From assembly GCA_025786725.1 (NCBI GenBank), contig JAHLTZ010000010.1, positions 62,001 through 126,000 on the forward strand: a DNA stretch of 64,000 nt, given 5' to 3'. Source of the stretch: Syncephalis fuscata (lineage: Eukaryota > Zoopagomycota > Zoopagomycetes > Zoopagales > Piptocephalidaceae). Shown here in pieces: positions 12,341 through 25,095 of the stretch. The notes below the pieces were generated by a model, which worked only from the letters and a program-made list of their open reading frames with translations, did no database searches and was not told the DNA's origin. Made by a program: the position numbers and the translations under genes. The first letter of the stretch is position 1; each line of letters opens with the position of its first letter.

Positions 12341-13360
12341 CATTTTACATATGACTGCAGTATAAAATATTCAATTATGTTTAGTTATTAATCTTGCTAT
12401 AAATATTCAAAATTATAAAAATAAACCATATAATTAAATTTTGTATATATTCTAATAATATTCGAACATGCAACCGTAGACATGGCTTTAATAAAAAGCA
12501 GCAAAATAAAAATTGCGGCTAAATATCTTATTATTGGTATATTAATAGCAGATGGTATGACTAGAATTATAATTAAATAATTTAGTACCTTAATATTTTA
12601 AATTTTGATATTTTGTCTGATCGATTAATAGTTAGCAACCAGATTTATTTATTATAAAATATTACAGATATTGAATAGTAATGCTAGCTACTAATAAATA
12701 AACACTTATTAAAAATATGTAATCAGTAAATACATGATATTAGTGAATAGATAAATGGTTATATAAAGTAGCATGCTGCGTTAATAGTGAAATACTACAA
12801 AACATTCAAGTTCTATTATTAGACATGCTTACTATATAATGATAGCTTTATTCAATATCAATAAAGAAATAACCAGTTCTAGTTCAATCTTATTTCTACT
12901 CAGTGGCATACAAATTATTTAAATAGTTATCAAATTAATACTAACCAATCAATACATTGTATTCTAAGCTTTAAGTATTAAAAAACATCAGCGTCGAAAA
13001 TCATAGGATAACATCAAGGCCAAACTTGGCTTAGTCATCTAACTTACGCCTTTCAAGAGCAAAGATATAATAAATCATTTTATTCATGGCGAGCATTATC
13101 AACTACAAATAGTTTAATTACACACATGTCTTATAATTAATCATAAATATTACGCAAAAATAATAGCTTATTTCTTCATTGTTAGAACAATTTTTAGAAC
13201 AATTTAATATTACTACGTAATAACCATAAGCATTGCAAAATTGAATTATTCATTATTTTTATTACATATGACCAGCTCAAAATTTTAACATTTGTTACTT
13301 TTACTAACTGCAATCATGATGAAAATGTAGCATTAATTATTTCTAATAACTATGGGCATC
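12341..13360. other. AT-rich intergenic DNA left of the foldback element
   Basis: No coding signal is seen. The part from about 12840 to 13100 resembles, imperfectly but in order and in the same direction, the sequence at about 15160-15450 on the other side of the foldback element. The best stretch is ggcttagtcatctaacttac against tgcttggccatccaagttac, followed in both by a cttt..aag..aaag..ataa pattern. Confidence 0.5.
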
Positions 13361-14980
13361 TTAAAAAAGGGGTTTTAATAAAATGTATGTTAAAATTAAT
13401 AGTGATCATTTAATTAATAAATTGGTGGCAATAATACGTATAACTTTACGTATAATCAAGCAAATTGTATGATATTTTACACAGGTATTTATATGACATA
13501 TAGGTAACTATTGGCAAAGTATACCGTTATTTTATTGCGTGATGGCGTAATAATTGCGATAATACGTTAATAAATGTACAAAAACAGCAGTTTTTTTACC
13601 AATCATGACTTGTATAATTAAAATACAGCAAAATAATTGCCAAATTCAAGTTCTCCATGCTTGGCTGTATCGTTTGGTATGACTTATAAAACAACGATTT
13701 TTGCAACAAAAGTTAGTCAAAAATGCAATTTGTGTATTGTTAGTTAGCAAAGTTTTATGTTACATATATATATATGACATAAATTGCTATAGTATATCGG
13801 TATTTCTGCATATTAATATGCAGTTATATTTGTTTTAGCGTTGTAAAGCATTTCAGGTTTACTTTAGTCTAAATTTATTTTTAATATTAATTTTTAAAAT
13901 TATACAGCTTAATCACTTTTCGTTAACTAGCAATACACAAATTGCATTTTTGACTAACTTTTGTTGCAAAAATCGTTGTTTTATAAGTCATACCAAACGA
14001 TACAGCCAAGCATGGAGAACTTGAATTTGGCAATTATTTTGCTGTATTTTAATTATACAAGTCATGATTGGTAAAAAAACTGCTGTTTTTGTACATTTAT
14101 TAACGTATTATCGCAATTATTACGCCATCACGCAATAAAATAACGGTATACTTTGCCAATAGTTACTTATATGTCATATAAATACCTATGTAAAATATCA
14201 TGCGATTTGCTTGATTATATGTAAAGTTATACGTAGTATTAGCAAAACTTTTACTAAATAAATTAGAAATACGTAAATCGTATTTTTGACTAACTTTTGT
14301 TGCAAAAATCGTTGTTTTATAAGTCATACCAAACGATACAGCCAAGCATGGAGAACTTGAATTTGGCAATTATTTTGCTGTGTTTTAATTATACAAGTCA
14401 TGATTGGTAAAAAACTGCTGTTTTTGTACATTTATTAACGTATTATCGCAATTATTACGCCATCACGCAATAAAATAACGGTATACTTTGCCAATAGTTA
14501 CCTATATGTCATATAAATACCTGTGTAAAATATCATGCGATTTGCTTGATTATATGTAAAGTTATACGTAGTATTAGCAAAACTTTTACTAAATAAATTA
14601 GAAATACGTAAATCGTATTTTTGATTAGCTTTTGTTGCAAAAATTGTTGCCCTATAAGTCATACCAAACGATACAGCCAAGCATGGAGAACTTGAATTTG
14701 GCAATTATTTTGCTGTATTTTAATTATACAAGTCATGATTGGTAAAAAAACTGCTGTTTTTGTACATTTATTAACGTATTATCGCAATTATTACGCCATC
14801 ACGCAATAAAATAACGGTATACTTTGCCAATAGTTACTTATATGTCATATAAATACCTATGTAAAATATCATACAGTTTGCTTGCTTATACGTAAAGTTA
14901 TACGTATTATTGCCACCAATTTATTAATTAAATGATCACTATTAATTTTAACATACATTTTATTAAAACCCCTTTTTTAA
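13361..14980. mobile_element. Foldback element, 1.62 kb, with long inverted ends bounded by TTAA
   Basis: The sequence from 13361 (ttaaaaaaggggttttaata) reappears as its reverse complement ending at 14980. The match runs inward over several hundred bases: the left arm is about 13361-13747 and the right arm begins near 13919, with a spacer of about 170 bases. Both outer ends read TTAA, which would fit a TTAA target duplication as used by piggyBac-type transposons. There is no transposase; the short reading frames inside are copies of the repeat and not genes. The right half is longer because its inner part is tandemly repeated. I take it to be a non-autonomous foldback/MITE-type element. Confidence 0.75.
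13925..14925. repeat. Three tandem copies of a 335-336 bp unit inside the foldback element
   Basis: The segment starting tgactaacttttgttgcaaa at 13951 recurs at 14287 and, slightly changed, at 14622, giving periods of 336 and 335 bases. Each copy continues with caaacgatacagccaagcat, the aagtcatgattggtaaaaaa stretch, and aataacggtatactttgcca. A single inverted copy lies in the left arm (about 13440-13740). Copies differ by only a few substitutions, so the expansion is recent. The near-identical 68-codon frames at 14163-14369 and 14498-14704 are a by-product of this repeat. Confidence 0.85.
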
Positions 14981-15664
14981 TACTGCAGCATACTTTGATG
15001 GTATTGGCGCGATAATCTTATGCTTAAATTTATAAACTAGCGTTTTATCGATATTTCAAAGTATTTTACATCAAAATAAAATATTTTGCTATAATTATGG
15101 CCATTAGAAATAAAAATATAATATTTTTACAATGGTTTTATTGTTGTCATTCCAATGTCATAACTATACTATTATTCAAATAAACTAAGAATATTATTTT
15201 AATAAAGAAATAATAGAAAGCGTTAAGTTCTATCATGGGCTATAGTTAAGTTGTAATAATTGATTATAAATAACAAATAAGTTTATTATCAAAACAATAT
15301 CAACTAACACATTGCATTCTGAATATTAAGGTAATTTCAGTAGGCATTAAAAGCTAACAGTATAAGATAGCACCGGGGTAAGATGTTGCTTGGCCATCCA
15401 AGTTACAATCTTTAAAAGTAAAGCTATAACATTATGATTTTAAAGCTACGTTATCATACAAATATAATGATTTTGGTAATAAATATTATTGCACCATCAA
15501 TTATGCTTTTTATATAAATGATGTTGTAGAATACATGCCAAGTATTAAATATAATAGAATTATTAGACTGCACATTTTTAAATTGTGTAAAATGCTTTAT
15601 CAGCTGTCTTAACCTATTTGTATTCAGAATTAAAAAAGATTGTTTTTTAAATCAACAACTATAA
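14981..15664. other. AT-rich intergenic DNA right of the foldback element
   Basis: No gene is seen. It contains the right-hand copy (about 15160-15450) of the degenerate direct repeat described at 12840-13100 and the 3' flank of the S1/P1 nuclease gene. Confidence 0.5.
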
Positions 15665-16555
15665 TTATGAACATGGGCTAAGGATGTAGTCAAGATAGGC
15701 AGCAGTTCGTACAGCAATACGAGCAAATGAAAAGTCGATGTTGGTCTTGTGAGTTTCTAGATATTCTTCACCTAATTTGAGATCATGATACTTGGGTTCA
15801 TTTAGTTCTTTCAAAATCATTTCAGCAAGAAATTTACTATTGTTTAGCCATTCTATTGTGCAACGTTCAAGCGGATTTTCTTTTTCTGACAAACAACGGG
15901 TCCAACTAGCACGCTTATCTGCATATTTACCATTCTTTAACTCCTCTTCTAAACGATCAACATATTTGAAAATAGTTAAGCGAGGAACTGTTTCGGCCAT
16001 TTTATTTGCTATGGCTCCCCTAGGCAAAAACCTGTCCCATACAACGTGAAGATTGGTAAGCGTACCATCCCAGCTACACTCTAATTCGGTAGCACCTTTT
16101 TTGTAGCCCGTTATATGCAGTGGCTGGCCCATATCGGCTAAAAAATGAAGTAAGAACTTTAGAGCTTCCGGTCGTTCAGCTGGGTCTGCATCACATTTTA
16201 ATTTTTGAGTGAACAATTCTATACCAGTAAAGATTGTTTTAGTAGACTCAAAATATTTGGGCGTGAGTTCTATTTTCTCATTGGGAGCATATGGAATCTT
16301 GGCTATATGAAATGGCGTGGTATACGCGTGTTTTGGATCAATTCTCATTTTGTCGGCCCAGTTTGCGGCCTCGCCGTACTCTTGAACTTGGCCATCAACA
16401 GTAAGAAGTTTGTCAACGTGCGCTTTAATCTTTGGAGGCAACAGTCTCCGTACCAAAAGAGCTATTGCTCTGTGCGCATCTTCGCCCCATGCATCAGCAA
16501 AGGGCAACGCTACAGCGCAAAATGCAATCATCAAAATGAAGACCTTTGCTAACAT
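15665..16555 (-). CDS. Secreted S1/P1-type zinc nuclease
   Basis: A 296-residue intronless gene. S1/P1 nucleases are extracellular, trinuclear-zinc enzymes that cleave single-stranded nucleic acids and 3'-nucleotides. The start at 16553-16555 gives a signal peptide (MLAKVFILMIAFCAVALPFADA); the mature protein then begins with Trp, as the family needs because the N-terminal Trp binds zinc. All nine expected ligands are visible: WGEDAH (Trp1, His6), Asp in NWADKMR, His in PFHIAKIP, two His and one Asp in LLHFLADMGQPLH, and His and Asp in NLHVVWD. The usual Gly before the Asp of the HxxGD motif is Ala. A Met 23 codons upstream is in frame but would spoil the signal peptide. It is the longest intronless gene here without frame problems, and is isolated by AT-rich DNA on both sides. 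Confidence 0.92.
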   Translation of the reverse strand: MLAKVFILMIAFCAVALPFADAWGEDAHRAIALLVRRLLPPKIKAHVDKLLTVDGQVQEYGEAANWADKMRIDPKHAYTTPFHIAKIPYAPNEKIELTPKYFESTKTIFTGIELFTQKLKCDADPAERPEALKFLLHFLADMGQPLHITGYKKGATELECSWDGTLTNLHVVWDRFLPRGAIANKMAETVPRLTIFKYVDRLEEELKNGKYADKRASWTRCLSEKENPLERCTIEWLNNSKFLAEMILKELNEPKYHDLKLGEEYLETHKTNIDFSFARIAVRTAAYLDYILSPCS

Positions 16556-17856
16556 GTTTAATAATTGATAGCAATATAAGGAAGATGTATACGTGTAATA
16601 AGCGTGTATTTGTCTAAAAAGCAATCTAGTCTGCTAAAAAATACTATTCTAAGTTTTAGTGTTAAAATAAGTGAGAAAAAGAAAGTAAAGGTGAGTTTAT
16701 AGTTAGAAACGAATTGCTGGTCGTATGGTGCTTTAAATAATTTGAAAATTGACTTGACTCCTGCCATTTTTCTGCCATACCACACTCCGCTTTAACGGAG
16801 TATATAAGATAGTACAGATTTAGCAACATGTTGTTTTTCCGACAATTGACAGCTTCCTTTTAGCATTCTATCAACGTGGATTTGTTCCAGATGTTGTGTT
16901 TTGATTAAATCACATGTACAAAAATCTTATTAGACACAAAATAAGCTATATTTTGTGTTTTAAATTGACATAATCTTTTGGAACATGCTGTAAATATCGC
17001 TTTTAGATTTAGAAATGTTAAATTCCAAATTAAGCATAGCTAGAATCCAACCTATTATTTATTATTTCTGCCTCAATTAAGCTGAGCATTATTTTAAATT
17101 TGGTTTAGTGCTTGCTATTAGGCGTGAATATTCTTTTTAGTGTTTTTAAATTCGAATAATACGTTTGTTTTATTACTGTTATTCGTATTTAAAAGCTATT
17201 TATAAATTGTGTTGTCAATTATGGTTTATTATAAAAACAGTTTAATTAGTATGATAATTCCTAACATCATTCTATTGGGGAACTATCTCTATTGACAGTG
17301 AAGTAATTGAAATTGAAATAAAACTTAATTCAACTTAAAATCACCATTTACAGCAGCAATAAAAACACTTAAACGCTTTATTGTATTGAAATTGTATAAG
17401 TATTTTTGATATTTCAATTAACATATTAGTGTTATATATTGACTAAACTATTCTTTGCAAGTATTAGATTCAAATATAAATAGTCTGTGTTAATAGAATT
17501 TAAATTGTTATGTAAATCACTGTTAAAAATCCACCTAACGTTGTATTTGATGCTAGGCATTGATGTGCTTATTTTGACAATATTGATTTATGGTATAAAG
17601 GGTTTAATAAAATAGAAATATTTATATTTTGTCATTGATTCAATTAAGGTATGCAGATCAAAAGTCGTAGGCATAATGCGGTGTTAATTGATAATGTAAT
17701 TATACTGCGTGTAAAGAATATACTCACAAAATAGTGATTATTTGTGCGTGTGTCAATTGATTGGCCGAAACTGAAAGGCGGTCATCACCACCCGCTTGTG
17801 AGTGAGAAAATACAGTTCTGCCTCTTTCGCGATCCATCTGCGTACACATCGTCAAT
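16556..17856. other. AT-rich intergenic region between the nuclease and eS30 starts
   Basis: About 1.3 kb between divergent genes. I see no coding exon. A TATA-like tatataag lies near 16801 but is far from the eS30 start. The last 150 bases before eS30 are less AT-rich and probably contain its promoter and leader. Confidence 0.5.
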
Positions 17857-18550
17857 ATGGTAAGTAAATCATTTGGATTTGCAAACTACATGTGTCTATG
17901 CATCCATGCATCCATCCATCCATCCATATAGCCGTATAGAGGATATACGTATCACACGAACGAACGAACGAACGAACGAACGAACGAACGGATAGATGGA
18001 TAGATGGATGGAATAGATGATATGCTTGGGCCAAGTCCATATAATTTTGGGACATCATCAAAGCAATGGCTAGCATAGGTAGTTGGCTGTAGATATCTGA
18101 TAGCCGTTGGCTAGCCTAGCATTTATACAGCTAGACCATGTAGTATTGCTTGTTATAAACGCGATTATATGCTAACAGCAAGCGATCGTGGAATCTATGA
18201 CATGATTACAGGGTAAAGTCCACGGTTCTCTTGCTCGTGCTGGTAAAGTCAAGTCCCAGACCCCAAAGGTCGAGGCCCAAGAAAAGAAGAAGAAGCCAAC
18301 TGGTAAGTTGCCATGGCTTATTAATGTGGTCGAGTCAAACCATGAGATGCAACTACTGACAATGACATGAATTCAATTAGGCCGCGCCAAGAAGCGCGTT
18401 CAGTATCTCCGTCGTTTCGTTAACGTCACTTTGATTGGTGGCAAGAGAAGAGTAAGTTGCCATGAATTGCTAGTTAGAACGTATATTAATGAAGATTGCT
18501 TTAATTTTATTACTGCGTATAATTAGATGAATGCCAATCCAGAGAAATAA
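17857..18550 (+). CDS. RPS30: 40S ribosomal protein eS30
   Basis: Small-subunit ribosomal protein eS30, 62 residues, from four exons: 17857-17859 (only the ATG), 18212-18302, 18381-18451 and 18527-18550. The joined protein starts [20 protein letters not shown], continues with the Lys-rich stretch and [16 protein letters not shown], and ends with NANPEK. This matches the family over its whole length. It has no ubiquitin-like N-terminal fusion, unlike the animal FAU gene. The first intron (352 bases) starts directly after the initiation codon and is several times longer than other introns in the window, a common pattern in highly expressed ribosomal protein genes. All joins are in frame. Confidence 0.95.
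17903..18011. repeat. Tetranucleotide microsatellites in the first intron of eS30
   Basis: Three adjoining arrays: CATC repeats near 17903-17928, AACG repeats (about 7 units) near 17956-17989, and GATG/GATA repeats near 17990-18011. They make up about a third of the intron. Confidence 0.85.
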
Positions 18551-18948
18551 GCATTGCTATTGTACGACTGCTGGAGTTTTCTCGCCAATACACTGCGTTG
18601 GCAAGACAATTATGCACTGTCTTTTAGTTGCTGTTGATGCTTCTGCGTGTTGCATGAAGTAACAATAAACATTTGCGGAAGCTCATTGTTTCACTGGAAA
18701 TTGATTTACATATTTATTTATTATTTTAGTTGTTGTAAGGTTAAATCAGTTACAATTATTACTGTAGTGTAGGATTTGTTGAATATAAATTTATACAATG
18801 CTATTTATTATTAATCAAATATGACTGTTTTAACTGTATTTTTGGTAAAATGCAGTTTATAAAAAATATTATGACCATTCATGAATCATTTGCTTTTAAT
18901 AAGCTTTATTTTAAATATGTGTGGATAACAGGTGGTGTCAGTATCTGT
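18551..18948. other. Intergenic region between convergent eS30 and ketopantoate reductase
   Basis: About 400 bases of AT-rich 3' flanks. An aataaa polyadenylation-type signal follows eS30 at about 18663. No gene seen. Confidence 0.6.
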
Positions 18949-20103
18949 TTAAGCTTTCTTCTGCTTAGCAGCAATATGCATCAGCTTGTAAAGTGTTTCA
19001 AGACGTGGCATTTCTATATTATGTTTCTTTGCCTCGCGAATAGGATTGCCTATAATCACCTCGACTTCCATGGGATTTCCAGACATGTAATCTACTAGAA
19101 TCGATGGCTTATAGGCAGGTAATTTGCCTGTAAAGCTCATATGTTCCATTACAGACGATGGTGGAGATGGACCTGGATACTTGTCCGATCCAAATATTTG
19201 AACAGCCGTGTCCCATATTTCCGTCATAATATCCTCAATTAGCTGATGGCAATCCGGCTCATTAAGCATAGAGTGTGTATCGTGTAGACCGGTCAATACG
19301 GCTGGTATACCAAATCCGGCATTCCATACGATTTTATTCCAACGCACCGGCTGTATATCGGTCATAACCATTGCAGCAACACCACCAGCTTCAAATAGTT
19401 GTGCCAACCGATTCGTATCTGGTTCTTGGGTTTGTATCGGCTGTTCGACACGATTATATGAGCCAATACGTAAATCTCCTCGTAAAGCGTGGGAAATAAC
19501 ACCAGGCGCAATTTGTGTTACCCCAATATACGCGACACACGAAATACAAGGATTATGAGGGAATTGTTGCGCCACTGGCTCTTCAATGCCTACGCCATTT
19601 TGAATAAGCACCACCGCTGTCTTATTCGCGGTTATTGCTGGAGCAATAGTATCGGCCGTGCTGCTTAATTCTGGTAACGATTTTGTACACACTACAACGT
19701 AGTCAAATCCATCAGGCACAGCAGCCGCAGCACTTTGGACCGAATCAATTACTTTACAATACAAAATAAGCTTATAATATCAATATAACTACGCGTGCAA
19801 GCTTACCTTGCCACGGCTGAAACACATTGTCGCCATGCTTAGTCGACTTTATTTGGAATCCGTTTTCTTTTACAATGGTATAATTGGAACGACAGACACA
19901 GATGACGCGGCAACCTGCAGACTGTAGCCGCCAGCCATAATAAGCACCAATAGCTCCTGTGCCAACTGTATAGTGTTTATTAGTGCTGCTGGTTTATTTA
20001 TTATTTATTACTGTTGATAGCTACCTATTAGCACTGTAGGACCAGTGGCGTCACTGCTACTGCCGTTGTTATTATGGTTAATGGCACCACTATCAGAATT
20101 CAT
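18949..20103 (-). CDS. PAN5: 2-dehydropantoate 2-reductase (ketopantoate reductase)
   Basis: It reduces ketopantoate to pantoate with NADPH, a step of pantothenate and coenzyme A synthesis. Three exons (20025-20103, 19807-19965, 18949-19751) join in frame to give 346 residues. The nucleotide-binding loop spans the first join (VLIVGTGAIGAYYGWRL), followed by YVVVCTKS, the active-site IQNGVG segment, and the catalytic Lys/Asn block VRWNKIVWNAGFGIPAVL. The C-terminal helical domain holds SILVDYMSGNPMEVEVIIG and ends near PRLETLYKLMHIAAK. The first 20 or so residues are an Asn/Ser-rich extension. The start at 20101-20103 is the Met nearest to the Rossmann fold; an upstream in-frame Met exists. 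Confidence 0.93.
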
Positions 20104-20397
20104 ATTGGTAGAATAAATGAGTAATAAAGATGGATACCCATGTCTCATTTTCATGGATGCATTTGTCCGTGAATTTATCGGCACGCATTTACCCTTTTTT
20201 AAATATGACACGTCAGTTTTCGTAACATGATTCAGATGACGAAAGTCACAATAAATATTTTGAATCTATATGCAAGACACGGCGTGCCCCTTTTTAACTA
20301 TCGCTGCTCTTTCTTTCTTCCCTTTCTTCACTTGTTCTCTTCACAACAAACTGCACTATCTACTAGTTATTCTTTGGACATTGCTACTTTGATAGCA

Positions 20398-21408
20398 ATG
20401 AGTGTGCATGGTAAGTTATTCAAGCAGCAACATTGGCAGTCTAGTGTGTTGATTGATTGATACTATCTATACGTATAGCCAGTGAATCATCACCATCGAT
20501 TATCTCGTTCGGACACGATTGGGGGCTACCTTCAACAGTTGCCAACAGTACAGCTAATACTAGTAGCAGCAATAACGGTTCAGTAGATAAAGTAACTCAT
20601 AATCGTAGTTACAGTCAATCTACCAGCAATACAGCCGTTAACACGACTGAAAACAACACGTCAACATCGACGACTAAACCGTTTAGTACGGGTATTCCAG
20701 CTGATATACTATCTTCATCTATCTACGAGGATAGCCATCAAACGCCTACGTCAGCTGTAGCGTATACAGACGTGTCATCACCAGCAATTTTTTTAAAAAA
20801 CTCTACAGATTCAAATCTATCTACCTCTTTAATTGACCCCACCCAAGCTAACCGTCACATCAAAATGGCTTCACCCTCAAACAACAAAAATAAAAAGGAT
20901 AAAGCAACACCTCCAGCCGAGGTGCTTTCCAGCAAAAGCGAATTTCCACCATTGCCGACCCAAGAGGATGCACCACCACCTTCACCGCCCAATCTGGCCG
21001 AAAGTGAGAGTTATGCCCAAGCCGCCAAGCATAGTATGGGCAGTGAAAGCGAAGAGAATGATACAGATAGGCCACAGAAGCCTCGCAAGCGATCTCGTAG
21101 TCATCTGTCCTCGCCGTCCTCGCCTAGCTCGCAAATATTAGCGGCTAAAACATGGCTAGGCGTAGGATTAGTCGCTGCAGTTATGGGAAAGATTCTACAA
21201 AATAAATCTAATCATCAAGCTGGTAAACCGTTGTTGATAGGCGGTGTAGCTACTGCGCTTCTATCTGGACTAAGCTGGTAAGTTATTGAATAGTTAGTAG
21301 AATAGATGGAATAGATCGATATAGATAGATATAGATAGCTAATATATTGATTGTTACAGGGTCTGGCTTCGTCGATCTTCTGATAGAAATGTAAAGCGCA
21401 GCTCTTAA
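20398..21408 (+). CDS. Unrecognised Ser/Asn/Thr-rich protein with C-terminal membrane segments
   Basis: Three exons (20398-20410, 20479-21277, 21360-21408) join in frame to 286 residues; no family recognised. Residues 1-130 are Ser/Thr/Asn-rich and probably disordered. The middle has a Lys-rich patch, then KSEFPPLPTQ and ESYAQAAKHS, which look like short linear motifs, and an acidic segment followed by a basic RPQKPRKRSRS stretch. The C-terminal 60 residues contain two hydrophobic segments (WLGVGLVAAVMGKIL and LLIGGVATALLSGLSWVWL) and end in a basic tail, suggesting a hairpin or tail anchor with the N terminus in the cytosol. The 13-base first exon (MSVHA) fixes the start. It is divergent from ketopantoate reductase with 294 bases between. 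Confidence 0.75.
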
Positions 21409-21533
21409 ATCTCATTACTGTATAAAGTTACCATTTAAACCATATTAATTAAGCAAATGTATATAGTTAAATCAATGTATTTATAATAACAGTTAATAAT
21501 AATGCGGTATAATATGTATTAATATGTAGTTTA

Positions 21534-22154
21534 TTAAAAGCCAAGACCAGATGCACCACCTTTGAATCGATTCTTTCTATTCTGCATACCTTTATTAAAC
21601 TGTGATTCCATGTCTTGAGCTATTTTATTTGCCATATTACTATTGATGGCGGTATTAGCATCATTTGATGTTGAATTGGTTGATTTACTAGTAGATCCAC
21701 CACTACTACCACCACCACCTAATAACCGAAGGAATTTGTCTTTACGTGCATCATCTCCATTAAAATCAGCTTGAGACCAATCATTCCATGGCTTTGTCGG
21801 TTGAGTCGATGTTGTTTGTTTTTGATTAGAAGACAATTTATTTGAACTAGTCAATGTAGATTCATCGGATGACGATGATGATGCACTAGATGTTGGCTGT
21901 TCTTTCTTATGTTTCTTGTCCTTCTTCTTCTTTTTCTCGTCAGTCAACTTGGTAGCTACTTCTTCTACAGTTGCTTCTTTCTCGATCACTGTCTTTTTAC
22001 TGTGATCTTTTTCAGTCTTTTTCTCTTTTTTACTCTTTTTCTTTAGCTTGATCGCTTGGTCATTAGTGTCATCGTGTCGTTTGGTCTTCTTATTATGCTT
22101 CTTCTCGTCCGACTCGTCCAATACATGCTTCCGCTTATCCTTTCCCATAGTCAA
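21534..22154 (-). CDS. Lysine-rich nuclear protein with SMAP domain
   Basis: A single-exon, 206-residue, highly charged protein. The N-terminal half is a run of Lys/Asp/Glu blocks (KLKKKSKKEKKTEKDH) typical of nucleolar proteins and nuclear localisation. The C-terminal half has the small-acidic-protein-like (SMAP) domain found in KNOP1 and related proteins: WNDWSQADFNGDDARKDKF followed by LRLLGGGG, then QDMESQFNKGMQNRKNRFK and a GLGF end. Function is not known beyond probable nucleolar location. Two in-frame Met codons lie at the start, and the second (22146-22148, MGKDKRKHV) is equally likely. Confidence 0.75.
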   Translation of the reverse strand: MTMGKDKRKHVLDESDEKKHNKKTKRHDDTNDQAIKLKKKSKKEKKTEKDHSKKTVIEKEATVEEVATKLTDEKKKKKDKKHKKEQPTSSASSSSSDESTLTSSNKLSSNQKQTTSTQPTKPWNDWSQADFNGDDARKDKFLRLLGGGGSSGGSTSKSTNSTSNDANTAINSNMANKIAQDMESQFNKGMQNRKNRFKGGASGLGF

Positions 22155-24211
<2,057 letters not shown>

Positions 24212-24349
24212 TAATATACTTCATTTATATAACGTTTAATTATTAAATAGTCATTACAATACTTATTTAGATTATTTAGTTATTATTATCATTTAATATT
24301 GAATATATGACCATAGTAATAGTAAAGATATGAACGCATTTTATTTTGT

Positions 24350-25095
24350 TTAAATCTAAGGTACAAATAGATAAATAGCCAATATTGACCATATCAATAT
24401 TGTTAGTATCAATATTATTAATAAAATAAAACATTTACCTCATCAATATCAAACTCAAAGTTGCACTCGTCGTCTTCATCGCCAAAGGTATCAGTTTCAT
24501 TGATACGAGCTATAATTACAGTAATTACAGTAGTTAGAAATAATTAGAAATAATGAGTCATAATCATTAATCATTAATGATCAATTAATTAACATGGCCC
24601 GTTTCTAGTGTGCAGTTTTACTTACCGTTTCTGGAAGTTCACCAGCTTTCTGAAGTGCTCGTGCCTCATCGGCATTGTACTTCATAATAACATCGGCCTT
24701 GTTATCTTGGAATTCACGTAATGATAGAAGAATGATATCGCCGTTATTAATCCAGACCTTCTTACGAAGTTTGCCACGAATGTGTGCTAGACGCTTTTCG
24801 CCATCGAAGCATTGTGCTTCCAAACGACCATTACCAAGCATCTTTAGTACTTGGGCATATTCTATTGACCAGTTAAACAGTCATCCATCGCTATTAAATA
24901 CAATGAAATAAAGTAAAGGTATATAGCTTACCTTGTCCTTCATCTTTAAGAATCAGTTCACGTTTCTCGCCATCGTTCTCGTTCTTTCCACGGCGACGAT
25001 TTTTACCTCCCTATTCATGATAGAATTGAATAGCCTATTAGATATTAAACAATATCGTAAATCTAGAAGCTTACCTTGCCTTTATTCTTCGGCAT
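24350..25095 (-). CDS. TIF11: Translation initiation factor eIF1A
   Basis: eIF1A binds the 40S A site and promotes scanning and start-codon selection. Exons: 25075-25095, 24932-25010, 24626-24861, 24439-24509, and a last one at 24350-24355. The protein starts [20 protein letters not shown], then has the OB fold ([52 protein letters not shown]) and the acidic tail ([22 protein letters not shown]). The terminal Ile and stop are supplied by a six-base coding piece after the last intron, which restores the conserved DIDxI end. The join at 24625 is one base short; a G lost at the donor GG would explain it, as elsewhere in this window. Confidence 0.93.

Noticed and set aside
14163-14704. Two near-identical 68-codon frames as a duplicated small gene pair
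   Set aside because: They are spaced by the 335-base tandem period of the foldback element and match its noncoding repeat copies, so they are repeat by-products.
18010-18105. Box C/D snoRNA in the first intron of eS30
   Set aside because: There is a CTGA at about 18098, but no proper RTGATGA box C upstream and no terminal stem.
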